From contig CAZHLJ010000001.1 of the NCBI GenBank assembly GCA_964533215.1, positions 682,001-746,000 of the forward strand: DNA of 64,000 nucleotides, in the 5' to 3' direction. Under the pieces are notes generated by a model. The model was not told the DNA's origin, did no database searches, and saw nothing but the letters and a program-made list of their open reading frames with translations. Positions within the stretch are counted from its first letter, which is position 1. Every line of letters starts with the position of its first letter. A program made the translations under genes and the position numbers. The stretch is from Bact-08 sp964533215 (GTDB lineage Bacteria > Bacteroidota > Bacteroidia > Bacteroidales > UBA932). Positions 33,008-40,110 of this stretch are shown piece after piece.

Positions 33008-33352
33008 TTAATTTGGTGGAGATATACATATTACATCCTTTTTTGAATAGGAATAGCTGAAATCGTAACAGAAATAACAAAGTCCAATACATGGATCCTT
33101 CTCCACGGAGGTAAAATAAGAGAAGTCAAATCCAAGCCTGACCATCTTTTCCTTTGGGCACTCTACCGTTTTATTGCAGGAAATTTCCTTCAGTAATTTG
33201 AGATTTCTTGCCAGTATTCGGTTGATCTTTCGTATCTCCTTTCCCTCATCTCTGCATCTCCTGTTTTGCCAGGAGTTTCTGCACCCTTCTGAGCAGAACT
33301 TCTTGTCAATTCTACCAATCAGGTCAGCACCGCACTCTTTGCATTTTTCCAT
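33008..33352 (-). CDS. Small zinc-ribbon protein (DUF2116-like)
   Basis: I take the ATG at 33350-33352 (MEKCKECG) as start; an in-frame ATG 24 nt upstream is possible. The N-terminus has a two-part zinc ribbon, CKECG ... KKFCSEGCR, typical of the DUF2116 family, followed by a basic helix (NRRCRDEGKEIRKINRILARN) and an aromatic C-terminal part with extra Cys residues (CIGLCYFCYDF). Bacteroidetes carry many such small proteins, and the role is unknown; binding to nucleic acid or ribosome is a guess. It is divergent from ssb with about 195 bp between. Confidence 0.7.
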   Translation of the reverse strand: MEKCKECGADLIGRIDKKFCSEGCRNSWQNRRCRDEGKEIRKINRILARNLKLLKEISCNKTVECPKEKMVRLGFDFSYFTSVEKDPCIGLCYFCYDFSYSYSKKDVICISPPN

Positions 33353-33511
33353 TTTTTCTTTCAAATTTATGCACATCGCGGATATTTCTCTATGTAGTTA
33401 TTTGTAAATATCTTATCTAAGAATTATTTTATCTGAAACTAACTTTTGCATAGGTAAACATATAAAAATGACTACAAATATTTATACCAAGCTTGCTTTT
33501 ATACGTTTTCC

Positions 33512-33519
33512 TATTTTTG
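33512..33519 (+). promoter_or_regulatory. Bacteroidetes -7 box for ssb
   Basis: TATTTTTG matches TAnnTTTG, 28 bp before the ssb ATG at 33548. A clear -33 TTTG is not seen. Confidence 0.45.
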
Positions 33520-33547
33520 CATATAGATAAATTAATCAAACATTTTT

Positions 33548-33892
33548 ATGGAAAAGTCTTTGAATCGCGTAGAGTTGAAGGGGAACGTAGGTTTTGACCC
33601 TAGGATCTCCTCGTTGGAAGATGGAGGGTTGATAATGAGGCTCTCCCTGGCAACAAATGAAACATTTAAAAACAGGAAAGGCGAATGGCAGGAGGAGACC
33701 GTGTGGCACAATATTGTAGCGTGGAATTCCAAAGGCATGCCTGATTTCAACCAGATCAGGAAAGGAAGTTTCCTATCTGTTGTAGGAAAAATCAAACCAG
33801 TGCAGTATCAGACAAAGTCAGGGGTCGATCGACAGACTTATGAGATTATTGCATATAATATCAAGCAATTGGATACTGATAAGCAGGAATGA
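33548..33892 (+). CDS. ssb: Single-stranded DNA-binding protein
   Basis: A 114-residue OB-fold protein that coats single-stranded DNA in replication and repair. The start NRVELKGNVGFDPRI, the RLSLATNET strand, WHNIVAW and KGSFLSVVGKI are family landmarks. It lacks the long disordered tail and acidic tip (DDDIPF-like) of the main replicative SSB, and ends LDTDKQE. It is therefore either a short secondary SSB or a Bacteroidetes variant without the partner-binding tip. cysS follows 28 bp later on the same strand. Confidence 0.9.
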   Translation: MEKSLNRVELKGNVGFDPRISSLEDGGLIMRLSLATNETFKNRKGEWQEETVWHNIVAWNSKGMPDFNQIRKGSFLSVVGKIKPVQYQTKSGVDRQTYEIIAYNIKQLDTDKQE

Positions 33893-33920
33893 AAAAAATA
33901 TTGTATTTTTACGCACTAAA

Positions 33921-35399
33921 ATGCGTAAGATGCGAGAGTTTATTTTATACAACACACTGTCTAGAAAGAAAGAGGTTTTCAAATCCCTACATCCTAAAAT
34001 GGTTGGCCTCTATGTCTGTGGCCCCACTGTCTACGGAGATGCTCACCTCGGGCATGCCAGACCAGGTATTACATATGATGTACTGGTAAGACTTCTAAGG
34101 CATCTTGGTTATAAGGTGCGTTATGTCAGGAACATTACTGATGTAGGACATCTTGAAAACGATTCAGATGCCGGGGAAGATAAAATAGCAAAAAAAGCAA
34201 GGCTGGAAGAGCTTGAACCAATGGAGGTTGTTCAGTATTATACTATAAGATACCATGATTCCATGAAGCTCCTTAATGTAGCACCTCCAAGCATAGAGCC
34301 AAGAGCTTCCGGGCACATCATCGAACAGATAGCTCTTGTAAAAGAGATTCTGGATAAGGGTTTTGCATATGAAAGCAATGGATCTGTGTATTTTGATGTA
34401 GAGGCTTACAGCAAGGTTTATCAATATGGTGCGCTTTCAGGAAGATTGCTGGAAGATCTCCAGTCAAATACCAGGTCACTGGATGGACAGGAAGACAAAA
34501 AATCTCCGTTTGACTTTGCACTATGGAAAAAAGCGTCTCCTGAACATATAATGAAATGGCCATCTCCATGGAGTGAGGGTTTTCCGGGGTGGCATCTCGA
34601 ATGTTCAGCCATGAGTGCCAAATATCTTGGCGAAAGCTTTGATATTCATGGCGGAGGAATGGATCTGCTGTTCCCTCATCACGAATGTGAGCTCGCCCAG
34701 AACACAGCATCCAGAGGCAAAGGCGGAGTGAGATACTGGATGCACAATAATATGATTACCATTAATGGACAAAAGATGGGTAAATCATTGGGCAATTTCA
34801 TCACTCTTGAAGAGCTCTTCACCGGGAGCCACAAGATCCTTACCCAGGCGTATACTCCCATGACTATAAGATTCTTCATACTTCAGGCTCATTACAGAAG
34901 TACGCTTGACTTCAGCAATGAAGCGCTTCAGGCCTCTGAAAAGGGCCTTAAGAGAATGATTCAGGCTTCAAAGGATGTAATGGGTCTGGCAACTACATCC
35001 GATAAAGAGCTTTCTGCAGAGATAGGCGAGCTTATGAATAATATCTACACTGCTCTTTGTGATGATCTCAATACTCCTGTTGCCCTGAGCCATTTATTCG
35101 ATGCTGTAAGGATTGTTAATCAGGCTAAGGATAAACAGATACAAATCGGTAAGGAAGATAAAGATCTGCTGGTATCTCTTTTTAAAGAGATTATGGAGGG
35201 AGTGCTTGGCATTGTGGATGAAACTGCTAATACCGGATCAGGAGATGTCCTGAATGGCGTAATAAGTATGGTTCTGAATATGAGAAAAGAGGCCAAGGCA
35301 AACAAGGACTTTGCTGCAAGTGACAGGATTAGGGATGAGCTCAAAGCCCTAGGTATAGAAATCAAAGATACCAAAGAGGGTACTGAGTGGAGCTTGTAA
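33921..35399 (+). CDS. cysS: Cysteine--tRNA ligase
   Basis: A 492-residue class I aminoacyl-tRNA synthetase that charges tRNA-Cys. The zinc ligand Cys33 is in VCGPTVYG, the HIGH box is HLGH (42-45), and the KMSKS loop reads KMGKS in NGQKMGKSLGNF. The C-terminal helical bundle and anticodon domain end in KDTKEGTEW. I place the start at the ATG at 33921, which gives the usual length; the frame is open further upstream into ssb, but that would add about 27 unlikely residues. A second ATG lies 9 nt downstream. It is an essential housekeeping gene. Confidence 0.96.
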   Translation: MRKMREFILYNTLSRKKEVFKSLHPKMVGLYVCGPTVYGDAHLGHARPGITYDVLVRLLRHLGYKVRYVRNITDVGHLENDSDAGEDKIAKKARLEELEPMEVVQYYTIRYHDSMKLLNVAPPSIEPRASGHIIEQIALVKEILDKGFAYESNGSVYFDVEAYSKVYQYGALSGRLLEDLQSNTRSLDGQEDKKSPFDFALWKKASPEHIMKWPSPWSEGFPGWHLECSAMSAKYLGESFDIHGGGMDLLFPHHECELAQNTASRGKGGVRYWMHNNMITINGQKMGKSLGNFITLEELFTGSHKILTQAYTPMTIRFFILQAHYRSTLDFSNEALQASEKGLKRMIQASKDVMGLATTSDKELSAEIGELMNNIYTALCDDLNTPVALSHLFDAVRIVNQAKDKQIQIGKEDKDLLVSLFKEIMEGVLGIVDETANTGSGDVLNGVISMVLNMRKEAKANKDFAASDRIRDELKALGIEIKDTKEGTEWSL

Positions 35400-35417
35400 T
35401 CACTTAATAAAAAAAAT

Positions 35418-36572
35418 ATGAAAAGGAGAGACTTCTTCAAACTTGTCTCTCTTGGAGGAGCAGGACTGGCTCTTAATCCTGTGGTGAAAGCTGCAGAATC
35501 TTCCGGATTGCTTATCCAGGATGAGAAACCTTCAACTAATGTCAAAGATGCATTAGCTGTTCCAAGAACAAATAAATCCATGCCCGGACTCTATCCCGGG
35601 AAGGTCGTGAAAGTCCTTCACGATGAATGTGTTGTGGAGGGAAGACCTTCAGAGGAGGCTGCCTATAAAATGTTAAGTACCGGAATACTTGCTCTCACAG
35701 GAGAAAAGAACCTTAAGAAAGCATGGAGGAAGTTTGTCTCTCCACATGATGTGATTGGACTAAAAGTAAATCCTGTCGCAGGGAAGATGCTTGCAACATC
35801 TCATGCCGTAACCAAATCTGTAATAAGACAGCTGGAAGAGGCTGGAATTTCACGTAAGAATATTGTTATCTGGGACAGGAGGGAGATGGAACTCAAAGAT
35901 ACCGGATATACCAGTGAAAATTATCCCGGTGTTGTCATAACTGGTACAGAGTGTCAGGATGAACTAGGCAGTTTCTATGGTAAGAATGGCAAACTGTATT
36001 CCGATGATAGGATAGATAAAAATCAATTTTTCTTTGCAGACGTGGATGGAGAGTATGATGCCTACACAATTCCATATATGGTGAACGGAGGGAGAGAGTC
36101 CTACTTTACTAAAATTGTTACAGAGAGGGTTACTAAAATCATAAATATCCCTATATTAAAGAATGCAGGAGCTACAACAACTCTTTGCCTCAAGAATATG
36201 GCTTTTGGTTCGGTAACAAATACCGGGCGGCTACATCAGAAGCTGTGGCATGAGACCTGTGCTTATGTATGTGCGTTTCCCCCAATAAGGGACAAGGTTG
36301 TACTGAATATTGCGGACGGGATTATTGGTTGCTTTGACGGCGGTCCTTCAGCTAATCCTCAGTTTATATGCAATTACAATATGCTGCTTTTAGGGACAGA
36401 TCCTGTTGCGGTTGACAGAGTAGGGCATAAGGTAATTGTCCGGAAAAGAATTGAAGAGGGTATTCAGTCAGAAGATAAGCCTCGCTCTTCCAGATTTATT
36501 GATTTGGCTCAGGAGATTGGATTAGGTATTGGAGATACGGATAAGATTGAAATTGTTGATCTGAAATGCTAA
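35418..36572 (+). CDS. DUF362 domain protein with Tat signal
   Basis: A 384-residue exported protein. The N-terminus MKRRDFFKLVSLGGAG is a twin-arginine signal, so the protein is probably folded with a cofactor before export. The remaining sequence is a DUF362 domain (ISRKNIVIWDRREMEL; IINIPILKNAGATTTLCLKNMAFG; NIADGIIGCFDGGPSANPQF; GTDPVAVDRVG). DUF362 proteins are often linked to iron-sulfur clusters, yet here I see no ferredoxin Cys motif, so the cofactor is unclear. Its end overlaps the DUF6599 gene by 7 nt, a pairing seen repeatedly in Bacteroidetes. Function is unknown. Confidence 0.87.
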   Translation: MKRRDFFKLVSLGGAGLALNPVVKAAESSGLLIQDEKPSTNVKDALAVPRTNKSMPGLYPGKVVKVLHDECVVEGRPSEEAAYKMLSTGILALTGEKNLKKAWRKFVSPHDVIGLKVNPVAGKMLATSHAVTKSVIRQLEEAGISRKNIVIWDRREMELKDTGYTSENYPGVVITGTECQDELGSFYGKNGKLYSDDRIDKNQFFFADVDGEYDAYTIPYMVNGGRESYFTKIVTERVTKIINIPILKNAGATTTLCLKNMAFGSVTNTGRLHQKLWHETCAYVCAFPPIRDKVVLNIADGIIGCFDGGPSANPQFICNYNMLLLGTDPVAVDRVGHKVIVRKRIEEGIQSEDKPRSSRFIDLAQEIGLGIGDTDKIEIVDLKC

Positions 36573-37312
36573 TAGTTGATGAAATGTCCAGAAAACTTTT
36601 GTTTTGTCTAATACTACTTTTTTATGTCACATCCATTTTTCCGCAGACGAGTGACAGCATAGTTGTAAACAGAGAGCGTATCTTTACTGGCAAGGCACTG
36701 TATGGCTTTATGAACGGAGGCAGCGACCTTTTTTTTGAATATGGGTTTAAAGAGCTTAAAGCTCTGGATGTTACTTATAAAGGAGAATCATATAGCATCG
36801 AGATTTATAAAATGGCGACTCCGGAGGATGCTTATGGCATCTACTCTATGCACACCTATAGATGCAAAAGTGCCGATTCTATCCAATTATATGATTGCCT
36901 GTCCAGATTCCAGCTTCAGACTGCGAAAGGAGACGAATATATCTCAATAGTTTTTGGCAATGAGACAAAAAAGACGACAGATGGTGCAATTGAACTTATG
37001 CGGCACTATTCCGCTAAGGGCAATGTGGAAAATGTAACAATTCCCAGTCAGTTTGTAAAAGATACCCCTCTTTCCGGCAGATTGAAATATATGAGAGGTG
37101 AGTTGGCAATATCCAATATATTTCCAGAATTTATCAAAATTATTCAAAACATTGCTAACTACCGTGTTTGGTATATGAAGTCAAAAAATATCGGAGAAAG
37201 CCGTGTTTTGATATTGTTGGCGGATGTTGCTGATAAAGAGGTAGTGATGTCCAGAGTGCCAATAGATAAAGTGCTTTCAGAAGGTGAGTCATTCGTTTTC
37301 CTTTGTTTTTAA
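36566..37312 (+). CDS. DUF6599 family exported protein
   Basis: A 248-residue protein with a hydrophobic signal sequence (about 8-27). The mature part opens with the family hallmark LYGFMNGGSDLFFEYGFKEL, followed by a mixed alpha-beta fold with the MATPEDAYGIYSM segment. DUF6599 proteins have no known function and commonly follow DUF362 genes. The ATG at 36566 overlaps the DUF362 stop; an internal ATG at 36584 (MSRKLLFC) gives a more typical signal peptide and is an equally good start. A strong promoter for the next gene overlaps its 3' end. Confidence 0.8.
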   Translation: MLIVDEMSRKLLFCLILLFYVTSIFPQTSDSIVVNRERIFTGKALYGFMNGGSDLFFEYGFKELKALDVTYKGESYSIEIYKMATPEDAYGIYSMHTYRCKSADSIQLYDCLSRFQLQTAKGDEYISIVFGNETKKTTDGAIELMRHYSAKGNVENVTIPSQFVKDTPLSGRLKYMRGELAISNIFPEFIKIIQNIANYRVWYMKSKNIGESRVLILLADVADKEVVMSRVPIDKVLSEGESFVFLCF

Positions 37313-37332
37313 TGTATTTTTTTTTACTTTTG
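37302..37332 (+). promoter_or_regulatory. Consensus Bacteroidetes promoter (TTTG-N19-TACTTTTG)
   Basis: The -33 TTTG (37302-37305) is followed by 19 bp and the -7 box TACTTTTG (37325-37332), an exact match to the primary sigma consensus of this phylum. It drives the Cys/His-rich gene at 37357 and perhaps the protease-TonB locus beyond. The -33 box overlaps the end of the DUF6599 gene. Confidence 0.75.
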
Positions 37333-37356
37333 CCTACGGTCATAAATAATTAAAAA

Positions 37357-37800
37357 GTGGGAACCAAAGGAACCTTATTGTCAATAATTGTTCTTTCAGT
37401 TTACCTTATCTCGACGATGGGTTTCGGGAAGTATTCCTGCCATTGTGACCACGCCTCAAAAATCTCAGTCCTGGGAGTAAGTTCCAAGTGCTCATGTACC
37501 GACGAGGAGCATAAGAAAGATCCAAACCACCATTGCCCGGCTTGTGGCAGACATCTAGTCTCAAAAATGATTACAAAGAGCGACTGCTGCTCTCTTAAAT
37601 ATTTCCTGCTCCATACGGATCAGGATTTCAATGTCAATTCGTACTCTTTTGATGTGTACGACATGCAGTTTGCCGAGCCTTCTGAATTTATAAAGGTATT
37701 TGTGCAATCGGCAATAAAGCCAAGAATAAAGACATTCCAGGCGCTGTTCCATCGAGTCACGGAGTCGCTTTTTGAAAAATATCTACAGTTGATATTATGA
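37357..37800 (+). CDS. Cys/His-rich exported protein (HYC_CC_PP-like)
   Basis: A 147-residue protein starting at GTG 37357, 25 bp after a consensus promoter. A hydrophobic signal segment (about 5-22) is followed by a region dense in metal-binding residues: CHCDH, KCSCTDEEH, NHHCPACGRH and DCCSLKYF. The pattern fits the Bacteroidetes HYC_CC_PP family of exported metal-related proteins, which often sit near TonB-dependent receptors. The C-terminal 60 residues are helical and lack Cys. The next gene, a gingipain-like protease, is 116 bp on with no clear terminator between, so the locus downstream may be co-transcribed. Copper or zinc binding is an inference. Confidence 0.7.
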   Translation: MGTKGTLLSIIVLSVYLISTMGFGKYSCHCDHASKISVLGVSSKCSCTDEEHKKDPNHHCPACGRHLVSKMITKSDCCSLKYFLLHTDQDFNVNSYSFDVYDMQFAEPSEFIKVFVQSAIKPRIKTFQALFHRVTESLFEKYLQLIL

Positions 37801-37916
37801 TTCAGTCCGGATCTGAGATAAGATAACTTATCCAACGGGTAACTATGCGATTTCGTAAATAATGGATTTGCGGGTTGTTTAGTTGTAATAATAATTTCAA
37901 ATACTTAATTTTCAAT

Positions 37917-40073
37917 ATGATAAATATGTTCAAAACATTATGTGTAATTGCCATGCTCTCAATTCAGGCAATTACCGCAAGCTCTGCTCCAGCAAAAAGA
38001 TCCGTGGCAATAGTCGTTGACAAGGTGACATATGCCAAATGCCGTCAATCAGTAGACTCCTATTCAAAATCCATATCGGACGAAGGTCTGAACTCAATTG
38101 TCATCATTGACAAGTGGGGTGTTCCGGATTCAATCAAGGCTACACTTGTAAAACTATACACAAGTCAGAATCTGGAAGGTGCTGTTTTTATCGGCGATAT
38201 CCCTGTTCCTATGATAAGAGATGCTCACCACCTGGCAACTGCTTTTAAAATGGATCCAAAAAGAGACTGGAAAGAGTCATCAATTCCATCAGATAGATAT
38301 TACGATGATTTTGACCTTAAGTTCAACTACATCAGGAAGGACTCTGATATGCCTCTCTATTTTTATTATTCTCTTGCGGCAGATGGGCCTCAGAAGATAG
38401 AGTGCGATATTTACAGTGCAAGAGTGAAAGCTCCTGTCACACCAGGCAAGAACAAATATCAGCTTATTTCTGAGTATCTGCAGAAAGTTGTGGTGGAGAA
38501 GGCGAACAGGCATAAGATGAGTCAGATAAGTTACTATGCAGGTCATGGATACAATTCAGACTGTATGGTTGCCAGAATAGATGAGAAGTACTCTTTGATG
38601 GAGCAGTTCCCTTTCCTGAAAAATCCGGCAAGATCTATCAATTACATTGACTATACTTATGAAGATGTCGTTAAGTACAGGTTACTCGCAGAATTGGCCC
38701 GCAAGGATCTTGACTTGGCTATATTGCATCACCACGGTTCGGAAAGCGGCCAGATGATGAACGGATCGCCAATATCATCAAATACTGAGGTGTGGCTGGA
38801 TCAGGCACGCAAATTCTTCAGGGGCAAGATAAGAGGCGCAAAGGATACTGCTGCGAGCAAAAAGTATTATATTGATAACTATAATGTTCCGGCTTCTTGG
38901 GTGAATAATGCATTTGACCCTAAGGTAATGGAAGAGGATAGTCTGGCAGATGAGGCTCTGGATATAAATATTCCAAATTTATACGGATATGAATCGGGAG
39001 CAAAAATAATTCTTTTTGATGCTTGTTTCAACGGCTCTTTCCATCTTGACGACTATATCAGCGGGCATTACATTTTCAACCCCGGTTCAACAGTGGTTGT
39101 TAAGGCAAATTCTGTGAACACACTTCAGGATACATGGACAAACCAGCTTCTTGGACTTCTTGACCTTGGTGTCTCTGTGGGCAACTGGGCAAAAGGCCAG
39201 ATGACACTTGAGTCCCACCTAATCGGGGATCCTACCTATATGTTTACCGCCAATACAAACGGGAAGTTGGACATTAACGAGGCTTTGACAGTAAAGAAGG
39301 GTGATGTGAAAATGTGGAGGAAGCTTATGAATAACCCAAATTCTGAGATCAAATCCCTGGCGATGAAAAAACTCTATGAAAACAACGCGATAACAACCGA
39401 TGAATTGCTTTCAATACAGAGAGAGGAGACAAGGGCTACAGTGAGGCTGCAGGCATTCAATCTTATAAAGAACTCTTCAGATAAGAACTTTATAAGCTCA
39501 ATCAAGCTAGGTTTTTATGATAATTATGAACTTCTAAGAAGACTTAGTGCTCTTTATGCTGCAAAGAATGGCTCTCCGGAACTTATTGATGATGTATTCA
39601 CGCTTATGTTTGAACCAGGTGTAAGTAGCAGGGTGCAATTCCAATTAAAGACGGCTTCTGAGATATTTCCTAAAAATGAGGCTTGTGCCGCTTTTGAAAA
39701 AGCTTTGAATGGCAAGACTGGAAAATGGTATGAGGAGTGCAGTAAACAGCTCAAGTCGTTAAAATCCGGAATGGAAACCAGAGATGCCGAATATTCAAGC
39801 TTGCTTAATCCTAAAACTACTGCAAAGGAGATGAAGTTTGTAATCTCAGCCCTTAGAAACAGCTGTGAGCCAACGCATCTGGACGTGCTGTATAAGTTCT
39901 TCAAGGAGACGGACAATCAGGATCTAAAACTTCAGCTTGCCGAGGCTTTGGGTTGGTACAAGTACTCTTATAAAAAGACAGAAATAATGAAATTCTGTGA
40001 AGAACAGATTCAAGTTCAAAAGAGTGATCCGGTTAAAAATGAACTGGTTAAAACTCTTAACAGATTAAGATAA
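37917..40073 (+). CDS. Gingipain-like (C25-fold) cysteine peptidase with HEAT-like repeats, paralog 1
   Basis: A 718-residue exported protein of clan CD type. The signal peptide covers about 1-26. Two conserved blocks carry the likely catalytic dyad: His273 in ILHHHGSESG and Cys370 in LFDACFNGSF. The Cys-x-Asn-Gly-x-Phe pattern is that of gingipain family C25. Before the dyad are family-specific motifs shared by all three paralogs, AVFIGDIPVPMIRDA and SDRYYDDFDLKF. From about 460 to 718 follow alpha-helical HEAT-like repeats ending in LAEALGWYKYSYKK. No C-terminal T9SS sorting domain is evident. I use the ATG at 37917; another lies at 37926. It leads the operon with the TonB receptor 37 bp downstream. 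Substrate unknown. Confidence 0.83.
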   Translation: MINMFKTLCVIAMLSIQAITASSAPAKRSVAIVVDKVTYAKCRQSVDSYSKSISDEGLNSIVIIDKWGVPDSIKATLVKLYTSQNLEGAVFIGDIPVPMIRDAHHLATAFKMDPKRDWKESSIPSDRYYDDFDLKFNYIRKDSDMPLYFYYSLAADGPQKIECDIYSARVKAPVTPGKNKYQLISEYLQKVVVEKANRHKMSQISYYAGHGYNSDCMVARIDEKYSLMEQFPFLKNPARSINYIDYTYEDVVKYRLLAELARKDLDLAILHHHGSESGQMMNGSPISSNTEVWLDQARKFFRGKIRGAKDTAASKKYYIDNYNVPASWVNNAFDPKVMEEDSLADEALDINIPNLYGYESGAKIILFDACFNGSFHLDDYISGHYIFNPGSTVVVKANSVNTLQDTWTNQLLGLLDLGVSVGNWAKGQMTLESHLIGDPTYMFTANTNGKLDINEALTVKKGDVKMWRKLMNNPNSEIKSLAMKKLYENNAITTDELLSIQREETRATVRLQAFNLIKNSSDKNFISSIKLGFYDNYELLRRLSALYAAKNGSPELIDDVFTLMFEPGVSSRVQFQLKTASEIFPKNEACAAFEKALNGKTGKWYEECSKQLKSLKSGMETRDAEYSSLLNPKTTAKEMKFVISALRNSCEPTHLDVLYKFFKETDNQDLKLQLAEALGWYKYSYKKTEIMKFCEEQIQVQKSDPVKNELVKTLNRLR

Positions 40074-40110
40074 CCTAAATTAAAAATAATTAACCCAAAA
40101 AAATACTACT

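Noticed and set aside
37817..37832. GATAAG/CTTATC hairpin as a terminator after the Cys/His-rich gene
   Set aside because: The stem is only 6 bp and is followed by CAACGGG rather than a U-tract.
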